From: Acetobacter fabarum
Lineage (GTDB): Bacteria > Pseudomonadota > Alphaproteobacteria > Acetobacterales > Acetobacteraceae
Direction: 5' to 3'
NCBI RefSeq assembly: GCF_011516925.1
Contig: NZ_WOTG01000007.1
Location: 62,001-126,000, forward strand
DNA: 64,000 bases
The translations under genes and the position numbers were made by a program. Position 1 is the first letter of the stretch. Each line of letters begins with the position of its first letter. This document shows positions 1-8,083 of the stretch, piece by piece. Under the pieces are notes generated by a model. The model ran no database searches. It was given only the letters and a program-made list of their open reading frames with translations, and was not told the origin of the DNA.

Positions 1-1
1 G

Positions 2-1357
2 CATCCCAGAAGGCACCATGCGCCAGTTGCTGCAAAGCGCCATGCGGCGCAGCCCCGCTCCCTTTCGGTGCTGACCCTTGAGGTCGGGAACGGTAAGCTG
101 GTTGAACTGTCCGGCTCAGCCGAGAACGTGTTTTCAGCTGATCCAAAGGTTGCGGAAATACGTCCGGCAAGTCCACACAGCGTGTTTGTCTTCGGGCTGT
201 CCGCCGGTCGCACAAGTATTGTTGCGGCAGATACCAATGGGCAGGCGATTGACCATTACGCGGTGCGTGTTGAGCCCTCCACTTATCCCGCCAATACACT
301 GGATCACTCTGCTGGCAAAATTGTGCCGATGCTCCGGGCTACGGCCACGCCAGACGGGCTGAACATTGATGGGGATTCCGATAATCCTGAAAAAGCCTGG
401 CGTTTTAGCGACCGTGCTCGTGGGTTGGTCGGTAAAGACGGTTTTGTGTCCGATTATTCCAAAATGCACGGCTCCATTCAGGTGAACCTCAAGATCCGTA
501 TTGTTGAAATGGATCGCTCGTTGGTGCGTGAGCTTGGGGTGGAATGGCAAAACGTTAACGCCTTGGGAACATCGGCAGTTATCGGCCTTGCGACTTCTAG
601 CCCCTTGGAAACACTGGCAACGACCAAAAGCAGCATTGGCTTTCTCTCGCGTTTTAAAGCCGGTAGCCAGTCGGTCACGCTGGAAACGGTTGTGGATATG
701 CTGGCCAGAGATGGTCTGGTGCATAGCCTTGCCGAACCAAACTTGACCACGATTAGCGGGCAGCCTGCCAATTTTGTAGTTGGTGGTGAATACCCTGTTC
801 CGGTTTCCAGTTACAATAATACGACCAACGTCAGCTTTAAGCAGTATGGTATTTCTTTGGCGTTTGTTCCCACGGTTTTAGGGGATGGCCGTATCAGTCT
901 GCATGTAAGGCCCGAGGTGAGCGCGCTTTCTTCTAACGGGGCAGTAACACTCTCGGCTGGGAACTCTTCTGTTCAGATTCCAGCGATTACTGTCCGGCGT
1001 GCAGATACAACCGTGGAAATGGCAAGCGGGCAAAGCTTTGTTCTTGCTGGCCTTATGTCGGATAGCACAAAAATTACGGGTCAAGGCCTGCCATGGCTGG
1101 GGGATATTCCTGTGCTGGGGGCGTTGTTCAAATCCTCAAGCTTCCAGAAAGACGAGAGCGAACTGGTCATTATTGCCACGCCGTATCTGGTCAAGCCGGT
1201 GAGCAACGAAAAAGAGCTGCACACACCGGATGAAGGCTGGACGCCGCCAAATGACATGGAACGTATTTTTATGATGCGTCAGAGTGGCACCGATGTTTCT
1301 CGTAGACGCCCCTGGCAGCGTCTGGAAACCGGCGATGCTGGTTTTATGGTGGAGTAG
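2..1357 (+). CDS. cpaC: Tad/Flp pilus secretin CpaC (RcpA), 5' end missing
   Basis: This is the outer-membrane secretin through which the Flp pilus leaves the cell. The reading frame is open from the first bases of the window, so the signal peptide and start lie upstream; a GTG at 68 is the first possible start inside, but it falls in the conserved N-terminal pilus-assembly domain and is unlikely to be real. Visible landmarks are the N-terminal LTLEVGNGKLVEL segment, the secretin motif GGEYPVPV near visible residue 260, FVLAGL near 348, LPWLGDIPVLGALFK near 363 and ELVIIATPYLVKPV near 386, all typical of CpaC secretins. A cpaD-like gene follows after 6 bases. The family assignment is firm; completeness cannot be judged. 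Confidence 0.9.
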   Translation, partial: HPRRHHAPVAAKRHAAQPRSLSVLTLEVGNGKLVELSGSAENVFSADPKVAEIRPASPHSVFVFGLSAGRTSIVAADTNGQAIDHYAVRVEPSTYPANTLDHSAGKIVPMLRATATPDGLNIDGDSDNPEKAWRFSDRARGLVGKDGFVSDYSKMHGSIQVNLKIRIVEMDRSLVRELGVEWQNVNALGTSAVIGLATSSPLETLATTKSSIGFLSRFKAGSQSVTLETVVDMLARDGLVHSLAEPNLTTISGQPANFVVGGEYPVPVSSYNNTTNVSFKQYGISLAFVPTVLGDGRISLHVRPEVSALSSNGAVTLSAGNSSVQIPAITVRRADTTVEMASGQSFVLAGLMSDSTKITGQGLPWLGDIPVLGALFKSSSFQKDESELVIIATPYLVKPVSNEKELHTPDEGWTPPNDMERIFMMRQSGTDVSRRRPWQRLETGDAGFMVE

Positions 1358-1363
1358 CACCTT

Positions 1364-1702
1364 ATGTCGTATAAAATAGTGTCAGGCACTGCGGTTATCC
1401 TGTTGATGGGTTTGGCGGACTGTTCGGTTATGGAACCGCTTGACCAGTCTTATCACTGGCGGAGTCTGGGGGTTTACGATGCCAACACGGCCGCACAGGT
1501 AGAGAATAAACGAGATTTGCAAAGAGGTCGTCCGCTGCCGCCGTCTGACGGGCAGACAGCCGTGGCTGCGGTGGAACGTTGGCGCGAAGACCGTGTCAAA
1601 AGCCTTGGCCGGAGTGGTCTGGCTGAGTTGAATATGAACGGTGAGGATCAGGGGAACTCCGGGGGTGGAGTCGCTACCAGTAGCAGTGGTGGGGGGCAAT
1701 AA
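1364..1702 (+). CDS. short CpaD-like pilus assembly protein
   Basis: This 112-residue protein has an N-terminal hydrophobic stretch (about residues 8-18) and then a segment rich in the features of CpaD C-terminal regions: a DLQRGRPLPPSDGQ turn followed by AVAAVERWREDRVKSL. The tail is low-complexity Gly/Ser. CpaD proteins are usually around 200 residues, so this is a reduced version. The Cys after the hydrophobic segment sits in GLADC, which is a poor lipobox because of the Asp before Cys, so lipidation is uncertain. Its position between the secretin and CpaE is the usual place for cpaD. The function is inferred mainly from position and the short C-terminal resemblance. Confidence 0.6.
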   Translation: MSYKIVSGTAVILLMGLADCSVMEPLDQSYHWRSLGVYDANTAAQVENKRDLQRGRPLPPSDGQTAVAAVERWREDRVKSLGRSGLAELNMNGEDQGNSGGGVATSSSGGGQ

Positions 1703-1705
1703 CAC

Positions 1706-2968
1706 GTGGCACTTCCCCCAGAGCAGTCCCAGCCCCAGCAGCAGCCTGGTGATACTGACAACATAAAGCAGGGCAGCGTCCTTGCTTTTGTGCAGGACGC
1801 GGATACAGAGGCGCAGCTCACCGAATGCCTGAAAGAGCTCCGGTCCGGCACAGTGCAGGTTTTGCGCGGGTCAGGGGCGTTTGCGATCTCCTACCTGGGT
1901 AAGCATGAGTTTCCATCTTATCTGATTATCGATGTTGGTGGAGAAAGTGACGCATTAGGCGTTCTGCGTACAGTTACGGAGTTATTGCCACCCGACGTAA
2001 CCATTATGGTGTTGGGTGATCGCACCGATGCGGATTTCTACCGAAGCGTAACCCACGTGTTTGGGGCGGCGGAATATTTGTATCGTCCCTTCAGCCGTAA
2101 CCTGATTTTACGTATTTTTGGTCCGATTATTCTTCACGGGCGTGACACGCATCGCCTGATGGAAGGGGCCAGCCTGATTGCCTGCATCGGGGTGCGCGAT
2201 GGCGTGGGAGCGACAACTCTCACCACAAATCTGGCTTATTTTCTGGCAGAAGAAGCCCGCCGATATTCGTTGCTGATCGATTTTGACCTGCGCGCAGGCA
2301 AAATGGCAACGCTGCTGGATATTAATACCAACGGTGGCTTCCGGTCTGCTCTGGAAACGCCCGACCGTATGGACGAACTGCTGCTTGAACGTAGCATGCA
2401 GGCCGTTGGAGAGCGTTTGCAGGTTCTGTCGAGCATGGGGGATCTGAACACGTTGCCCAAAATCGGGAGTAACGCTGTTACCCGGTTGATGGAACTTGTG
2501 CGCCCTCGTTTTCGTTTTGTCCTGACCGAAGTAAAATGGTCGGATGATGACGTGTATATGCGTGTTCTGGGGCAAGCACAGCAGTATATCTTAATAATGG
2601 ATCCAACCATTGTCTCCGTGCGTGATGCACTGCGGGTCATGGCCAGCCTTCCGCGTGTTTCGCCTGTCAGCAAGCCGTTTATTGTTGTCAACAATGTGGG
2701 GCGGCCTGGGTCCTTGTCACTGGACGAGATTACGCAGAGTCTGGGCACAGAGCCTGATATACTCATGCCGTATCTGCCCGCAGATTGTGGAAACGCTGAA
2801 ATCGACGGCAAGCTGGTTGTTACCAAAAACAAAGTGTACCGCCAGACTATTGAACAGCTGGCACATGGTGCACTGGCTGTTACGTTGAGTTCCTCCCTTT
2901 CCAAGGGAGGATTTTTTGCACAACTCAAAGAAAAAATAAAAGCTTTGGGAGCACGGTTTAAGAAATGA
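1706..2968 (+). CDS. cpaE: CpaE/TadZ-like pilus localisation ATPase
   Basis: This 420-residue protein has an N-terminal receiver-like region (about 25-145) and a MinD/ParA-type region after it, the layout of CpaE, which places the Tad secretion machine in the cell. The nucleotide-binding loop at about residues 162-174 reads GVRDGVGATTLTTN. It keeps GVGATT but lacks the lysine that comes first in the deviant Walker A of ParA/MinD proteins and the lysine before TT, so ATP hydrolysis may be weak or absent, as is reported for some TadZ proteins. Start is GTG, three bases after the cpaD-like stop. Its end overlaps the cpaF start in an ATGA, which suggests translational coupling. Confidence 0.88.
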   Translation: MALPPEQSQPQQQPGDTDNIKQGSVLAFVQDADTEAQLTECLKELRSGTVQVLRGSGAFAISYLGKHEFPSYLIIDVGGESDALGVLRTVTELLPPDVTIMVLGDRTDADFYRSVTHVFGAAEYLYRPFSRNLILRIFGPIILHGRDTHRLMEGASLIACIGVRDGVGATTLTTNLAYFLAEEARRYSLLIDFDLRAGKMATLLDINTNGGFRSALETPDRMDELLLERSMQAVGERLQVLSSMGDLNTLPKIGSNAVTRLMELVRPRFRFVLTEVKWSDDDVYMRVLGQAQQYILIMDPTIVSVRDALRVMASLPRVSPVSKPFIVVNNVGRPGSLSLDEITQSLGTEPDILMPYLPADCGNAEIDGKLVVTKNKVYRQTIEQLAHGALAVTLSSSLSKGGFFAQLKEKIKALGARFKK

Positions 2969-4365
2969 GCTCTAGCAAGCAAAATGAGATTGTTGATCGT
3001 CTGCGCCGCATGCAAAATGTGCAAGACGAGTTTAGCGTGCCTGATGCAGCAGCAGTCGCTCCGCAGGAAACGGCACCTGCCGCAGAGGTTGAAAGCCCTG
3101 CGCTGTCCGATCAGTCGCTTATTTTGCGTCCGCTGTGCTTAAACCGGCTTGATCCTACAATAGTTTTATCCCTGTCGGCCGAGGACCTGCTTGAACAGGT
3201 CGAGCAGGTGGTCGATCAGGTTGCCACGGAGCAGCGGATTCAGCTCAATCTGCGTGAGCAGCGCCGTATTGCGACTGAACTTGTTCATGACATGAAGGGG
3301 CTGGGCCCCATTCAGCCGCTGCTTGATGACGATAGTATTGCAGATATTATGGTCAACGGGCCCAACAGCATTTTTGTTGAACGGAGCGGGAAAACGCAGC
3401 CGTCCAATATCCGCTTCCGGGATGCGCGCCACCTTGCGTCTGTTTGCCAGCGCATTGCGTCAGATGTCGGCCGACGTGTGGATGAATCAAGCCCGATGGT
3501 CGATGCGCGCCTTAAAGATGGCTCGCGTGTTAATATTGTTTTCCCGCCTCTGGCGCTGGATGGTCCTTATCTGTCCATTCGTAAATTCTCGCGCCACAAA
3601 ATCAGTTTTCAGCAGTTGGTTAATAATGGTAGCTGCACGCCTGCCGTTGCCAAAATTCTCGAAATTGCAGCACGGATCCGTTTGAATGTTGTAATTTCTG
3701 GCGGCACGGGTTCTGGTAAAACCACGCTACTGAATGCACTTTCGCATTTTATCGATTTTGGCGAGCGTGTGATTACCGTTGAAGATGCCGCGGAACTCCA
3801 GCTTCAACAGCCGCATGTTGTGCGTATGGAAACACGCCCTGTGTCGTTGGAAGGCAAGGGGGAAGTGACGCAGCGCGATCTTGTGCGTAATGCTCTGCGT
3901 ATGCGCCCTGACCGCATTATTATCGGGGAGGTCCGTGGTGCTGAAGCGTTTGATATGCTTCAGGCCATGAACACCGGCCATGATGGCAGTATGTCCACGG
4001 TCCATGCGAACACAACGCGTGATGGCGTGACACGTATTGAAAGCATGGTGCAGATGGGCAACTTCGGTCTGCCTATTTCTGCGATCCGTAACCAGATTGT
4101 TGGTGCGGTTGACATGATTATTCAGGTTGGGCGTCATAGGGATGGCGGCCGCCGGATTACTCAGGTGACAGACGTTTCGGGTGTTGAAGGGGATGTTGTC
4201 GTTCTGAACGATATTTTCCGGATGCAGTTTGATGGTGAGGATGCAGAAGGCAAGCTGTTGACAAGCTATGAAGTCTCGCGCATTCGCCCCAGCTTTTATG
4301 AAAAACTCGTTTATAACCAGATGGATGGCGTATGGAATGCCGCGTTTGAAAGCGTGTCCTTATGA
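2965..4365 (+). CDS. cpaF: Tad pilus secretion ATPase CpaF (TadA)
   Basis: This is the hexameric type II/IV secretion ATPase that powers Flp pilus assembly at the cytoplasmic face of the inner membrane. The 466-residue length is normal for CpaF. Visible motifs are Walker [10 protein letters not shown] at about 246-254, the Asp-box region [12 protein letters not shown] after it, Walker [17 protein letters not shown] from about 317, and the His box [10 protein letters not shown] from about 344. Both ends overlap neighbours by four bases (cpaE upstream, tadB downstream), so it sits in the middle of one operon. Confidence 0.96.
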   Translation: MSSSKQNEIVDRLRRMQNVQDEFSVPDAAAVAPQETAPAAEVESPALSDQSLILRPLCLNRLDPTIVLSLSAEDLLEQVEQVVDQVATEQRIQLNLREQRRIATELVHDMKGLGPIQPLLDDDSIADIMVNGPNSIFVERSGKTQPSNIRFRDARHLASVCQRIASDVGRRVDESSPMVDARLKDGSRVNIVFPPLALDGPYLSIRKFSRHKISFQQLVNNGSCTPAVAKILEIAARIRLNVVISGGTGSGKTTLLNALSHFIDFGERVITVEDAAELQLQQPHVVRMETRPVSLEGKGEVTQRDLVRNALRMRPDRIIIGEVRGAEAFDMLQAMNTGHDGSMSTVHANTTRDGVTRIESMVQMGNFGLPISAIRNQIVGAVDMIIQVGRHRDGGRRITQVTDVSGVEGDVVVLNDIFRMQFDGEDAEGKLLTSYEVSRIRPSFYEKLVYNQMDGVWNAAFESVSL

Positions 4366-5327
4366 CCAGTTTCCTTCTGGTTATTGGTTTTTTATTTTTT
4401 GCGGGTATTAATGTTCTTGCGTACCTTCTTTATCAGTCCAGCATAGCTAAAGATCGTCGCAATAAGCGTATCTATAAAGAAATAAGCTCTTACCTTCTGC
4501 ACAATATTGAGCCACGCAAACGTACACCGGTGGAGTGGGCTGTATATATTGTTGAATCTGGTTTTATCAGAAAATTTTTGATCTGGGCTTCAAAGTATAA
4601 TCCACAACATTATGCACATAGTGATGTGGGTTTGCTGAAGATATATTTATTGTCCTCCATATTCCCGACCATAACGCTTTACTATCTGTTTAGTGTTATC
4701 GGTATATGGAGCGTTATTATAAACTTTTTCATATGGGTTGCTACTATCCGCTTTATTTGTAATTTTCTGCGGAATCGATACAAAAAAAAATTATATACAC
4801 AATTTCCCGATGCAATTGGTATGATGGTGCGTTCCTTACGTGTTGGTGTCCCCCTTTCGCGCTGCATGATTGTTGTCAGTGAGGAAAGCGACGAACCAAC
4901 GTGCAGGGAGTTTAAAGTCATTGCGGGCGAGGTTGCCGTGGGCCGGAGTTTGGGGGAGGTTCTGCAGGCTGTGGCGGACCGGGTTGATCTTCAGGAATAC
5001 CGTTTTCTGGCAACGGTTATCAGTATTCAGTCTTCTACGGGGGGCGCGCTGGCTGATGTGCTGTCATCGCTAGCAGATACGATCAAGCAGCAGATTGCCA
5101 TTTACAAACGAGGCCTTGCACTTTCCAGCGAAGCTAAAATGAGTTCTTACGTCCTGGCTGCACTGCCCTTTTTTATTGCCATTCTGTTGGAGTTCGTTAA
5201 TCCGGACTATATCAACCAGCTTTTTTGGACGCAGTCTGGTCATTACCTCTTGGCGTCTGCCATCTTTTTGTTTGTTTTGGGGATGGCCGTTATGAAGATA
5301 ATTATCAGCAGAACTCTTGATCTCTAA
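4362..5327 (+). CDS. tadB: Tad inner-membrane platform protein TadB (CpaG)
   Basis: This 321-residue membrane protein is one of the two type II secretion F-domain proteins that form the inner-membrane platform of the Tad pilus. There is a membrane anchor at residues 4-24, a hydrophobic block around 86-125, the cytoplasmic F domain with FPDAIGMMVRSLRVGVPL and the later GGALADVLSSLADTI helix (about 145-245), and two C-terminal membrane helices. It overlaps cpaF by four bases and abuts tadC (TAATG). The DNA is visibly more AT-rich than the pyrC-gor region downstream. Confidence 0.92.
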   Translation: MTSFLLVIGFLFFAGINVLAYLLYQSSIAKDRRNKRIYKEISSYLLHNIEPRKRTPVEWAVYIVESGFIRKFLIWASKYNPQHYAHSDVGLLKIYLLSSIFPTITLYYLFSVIGIWSVIINFFIWVATIRFICNFLRNRYKKKLYTQFPDAIGMMVRSLRVGVPLSRCMIVVSEESDEPTCREFKVIAGEVAVGRSLGEVLQAVADRVDLQEYRFLATVISIQSSTGGALADVLSSLADTIKQQIAIYKRGLALSSEAKMSSYVLAALPFFIAILLEFVNPDYINQLFWTQSGHYLLASAIFLFVLGMAVMKIIISRTLDL

Positions 5328-6265
5328 TGGCATCTTATCTGAACATCATCATATTCCTTTGCTTGCTGGCGGTGTTCTGCGCTTCTGTGCTCATTCTGGT
5401 GGCCAAAACACGCAGTGACGACAGACGTGCCAAACGTTTACGGGTTATTCTGGCGACTGTAGGCGAGCTCGACCCTAATTCTGTTGAAGAACGAAAAGGG
5501 GGTAGATTTTCAGTAGTATTTCAAAAAATAGGCCAAGTTGTTCTCAAAAGTGGAATTATAGATGAAAAGAGCATTCAGGCGTTTACAGAAGGCTTGCGTG
5601 CAAGTTCTTATATAGGAAGTCATTATCTGGAAATCTTTGTTGGATGTAAGCTGATCCTGCTACCGGTTGGCGGCTTTGTTGCTTGGTTTTTTTCCTATGA
5701 TTTTTTTTCCAAACCTGCATTGCATATTATTGCTCCTGTTGCCGGGGCCATTTTTGGCTTGCTGTTACCTGATATCCTTATTCGGCAATGGAGGAAGAGT
5801 TATCTTAAAGCGGTAGAAAAAGGACTCCCTGATGCGCTGGATATGCTGGTAATCTGTGCGGATGCAGGCTTGGCAATTGAAGCGGCCATTAATCGCGTGG
5901 CGCTGGAAATGAAGAGTGTCAATCCGAGTACGGCTTTTGAGTTTCAGTTGACGGCTCAGGAGATGAACATGATTACTGATCGACGGGAAGTTTTTCAGTT
6001 GATGGCAAGCCGCACGGGATTGCTGGATATGCGCCGTATTGCCAATTCCTTAAGCCAGACTATTCAGGTCGGGTCGTCGGTAACGCTGGCGTTGCGCGCT
6101 CTTTCTGTTGAAATTCGTAAGAATCGCATGATTGAGTATGAAGCCCGTGCTGCTCAGCTGCCGGTATTGCTGACGTTGCCTATGATTCTATTTTTTCTGC
6201 CAATCGTGTTCATTATTGCTGGTGGACCAGCCTTCCTTCAGGTTGTGAAGACGTTTTATAACTAA
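5327..6265 (+). CDS. tadC: Tad inner-membrane platform protein TadC (CpaH)
   Basis: This is the second F-domain platform protein, 312 residues. An N-terminal membrane helix (about 4-24) is followed by a hydrophobic pair (about 105-150), the F domain with LPDALDMLVICADAGLAIEAAI (about 163-185) and a C-terminal membrane helix (about 285-308). TadB and TadC normally pair with CpaF. The start codon shares one base with the tadB stop. A 28-base gap containing a GGGAAGAGAAG stretch precedes tadD. Confidence 0.92.
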   Translation: MASYLNIIIFLCLLAVFCASVLILVAKTRSDDRRAKRLRVILATVGELDPNSVEERKGGRFSVVFQKIGQVVLKSGIIDEKSIQAFTEGLRASSYIGSHYLEIFVGCKLILLPVGGFVAWFFSYDFFSKPALHIIAPVAGAIFGLLLPDILIRQWRKSYLKAVEKGLPDALDMLVICADAGLAIEAAINRVALEMKSVNPSTAFEFQLTAQEMNMITDRREVFQLMASRTGLLDMRRIANSLSQTIQVGSSVTLALRALSVEIRKNRMIEYEARAAQLPVLLTLPMILFFLPIVFIIAGGPAFLQVVKTFYN

Positions 6266-6293
6266 TCTAAGGGAAGAGAAGAGTACAATAGAG

Positions 6294-7037
6294 ATGTACC
6301 GTATCAGATACATGAATGTCCTGCTGTTTCTGCTGCTCCCGTTGCTTGCCGGTTGCGGAACGCAGTCGGCGATGACGGATGAAGTTGTCAAGGCCGATGC
6401 AGAATTGCGGGATGGCGCCCCTCAGGCGGCTCTGGAGGTGCTAAAGCATTATCTGAATGAACATCCGGATGACCCTAAAGCCCTGACTGAACTGGGTAAG
6501 GTCAATGCCAGCATGGGCCGTAATCAGGCAGCCGCCATTTTTTTTGAAAAAGCCCTCCAGCACAAGCCGCATTCCCTGGAAGCAACCAAAGGTCTGGCCA
6601 AGATCAAGCTGAAGATCGATCCGCCGCAGGCAACGGTGCTGTTACAGGATATGGTCAAGCGTTATCCGCGCGATGTGCAGGCATGGGTTGATCTGGGCGT
6701 TTCGTATGACCTGCAGGGCCAATATGTGCCTGCGCAGGCGGCCTATAGGAAGGCCATGGGGCTTGATCCAATGAAAGTGTCTGCTCAGAGCAATCTGGGG
6801 CTGTCGTATGTGTTGAGTGGGCAGTACGCTCAGGCGCTGGATATTCTGGAACCTATTGCTGCTGCACCGGATACGACTTCAAGCAGGGTGCGGGCCAATT
6901 TTGCACTGGCACAATACTTGGCTGGATACCGGAATAATGCGCGGAATACGCTCATGCAGGATATGCCAAAGGCGCAGGCAAACATTGTCATGGCGTCTTT
7001 TTCCAAATTCAGGACGCGCCCTTATGTTGCGCAATGA
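6294..7037 (+). CDS. tadD: Tad pilus TPR lipoprotein TadD
   Basis: This 247-residue protein begins with a lipoprotein signal ending in the lipobox LLAGC (about residues 18-22), so it is probably anchored in the outer membrane. The rest (about 35-215) is a run of tetratricopeptide repeats, for example LTELGKVNASMGRNQAAAIFFEKAL and the later WVDLGVSYDLQGQYVPAQ. TadD acts as the pilotin or assembly partner of the Tad secretin. Its last 14 bases overlap the start of tadE. Confidence 0.9.
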   Translation: MYRIRYMNVLLFLLLPLLAGCGTQSAMTDEVVKADAELRDGAPQAALEVLKHYLNEHPDDPKALTELGKVNASMGRNQAAAIFFEKALQHKPHSLEATKGLAKIKLKIDPPQATVLLQDMVKRYPRDVQAWVDLGVSYDLQGQYVPAQAAYRKAMGLDPMKVSAQSNLGLSYVLSGQYAQALDILEPIAAAPDTTSSRVRANFALAQYLAGYRNNARNTLMQDMPKAQANIVMASFSKFRTRPYVAQ

Positions 7038-7506
7038 TCGTCGTGGTGCGGCCGCAGTCGAGTTTGCGCTAACGGCTCTGTTGCTGATTATGGTTGTGGT
7101 GGGCACGATAGAGGTTGGCTGGCAGCTGGAAACCGAGGCTGCGCTGCGGAACGGGGTGGACGAAGCAATACGCTTTGCATCAACCGGGCAGTCGATTGTG
7201 CCAAACGTAAAGGCCTCTCCAACATGTCGTGCTCAGGCTATTGTTTTTCTTGTGACGCTACGTGCCCCGACAATTTTAAAACCCGAAAACCTGACAATAA
7301 CGTCGGCGGCAAATAATGCTACGGCTGTTTCTTCCAGTGGCAGTGGATTTGGGGGTGCTGGGGGGGATACAATGATTTATACATTTGTTTATACTCAGCC
7401 ATACCTTACTTTTTTTGGAAGGTGGATTATGAACTCTAGGAGTATGGTCCATAAAGTATCATCGTTGGTTAAAAATGAACCGTTTTCAGGCACGATTAGC
7501 TGCTAA
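7024..7506 (+). CDS. tadE: TadE-like pseudopilin
   Basis: This small (160-residue) minor pseudopilin has the TadE N-terminus: a basic leader followed by GAAAVEFALTALLLIMVVVG, in which the VEF after the small residues resembles the site cut by Tad prepilin peptidases. One membrane helix (about residues 12-32) precedes a periplasmic domain. I placed the start at the ATG at 7024 because it puts the leader directly before the motif; the frame is open further upstream inside tadD, but that part is a shadow. It overlaps tadD at the front and tadF at the back. Confidence 0.85.
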   Translation: MLRNDRRGAAAVEFALTALLLIMVVVGTIEVGWQLETEAALRNGVDEAIRFASTGQSIVPNVKASPTCRAQAIVFLVTLRAPTILKPENLTITSAANNATAVSSSGSGFGGAGGDTMIYTFVYTQPYLTFFGRWIMNSRSMVHKVSSLVKNEPFSGTISC

Positions 7507-8083
7507 CCGTAAGGGCTCTGTAGCGCTGGAACTGGCGCTTGTTGCTCCTGTGGCTCTTTTGCTGCTGCTGGGGGCAGCAGACATGATTTTTGAATTCAGG
7601 AACTGGATGCGCCTTCACTCTGTGACGACGCAGGTGGGGCAGATTATTGCCCAGTGCCAGCATATTTCAGACCCGTATGACCTGAATGTTTTTTTTGCCG
7701 ATGCGCAGCAGATCGCGGCACCTCTGGACATTGTCGGTACAACCAATGGTGCCGTTATCATTACAGCGATAGGACCGGATAGTAATAATAAGCTCACCAT
7801 TTACTGGCAGAAGCAGGTTGGCTCCACTACCTTTAAAAGCGGGATTACATCAGCGAGTCTTTCGCAATATGCAATATCCGGTGTCTCCATGAATCCTGCT
7901 CAGACATTTATTGCAGTGGAGGCATTTGCCCGGCCCGGGTTATGGCAGTTTGCTTCGGGGCTTATGACCAACCGGGATAGTCCGGTGCTCAGCAGCCAGT
8001 CCGTTTTGCCAGCCCGTTTTTTTGGTACCAATATTGGCGTAGGCAAACTTGATACCACAGCAACAGCGAAAGAATGCACATGA
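7475..8083 (+). CDS. tadF: TadF-like pseudopilin
   Basis: This 202-residue protein has the same design as the gene before it: a short basic leader, GSVALELALVAPVALLLLLG as a prepilin-like hydrophobic segment (about 13-33), and a periplasmic domain. TadF-type minor pseudopilins support pilus initiation. The start lies 32 bases inside tadE and the end overlaps tadG by 10 bases, which indicates tight translational coupling of the three pseudopilin-like genes. Assignment as TadF rather than a second TadE rests on gene order. Confidence 0.8.
   Translation: MNRFQARLAANRKGSVALELALVAPVALLLLLGAADMIFEFRNWMRLHSVTTQVGQIIAQCQHISDPYDLNVFFADAQQIAAPLDIVGTTNGAVIITAIGPDSNNKLTIYWQKQVGSTTFKSGITSASLSQYAISGVSMNPAQTFIAVEAFARPGLWQFASGLMTNRDSPVLSSQSVLPARFFGTNIGVGKLDTTATAKECT

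Noticed and set aside
6817..7023. An N-terminal extension of tadE inside tadD
   Set aside because: The extra residues are a shadow of the TPR gene and would place the pseudopilin leader 69 residues into the protein.
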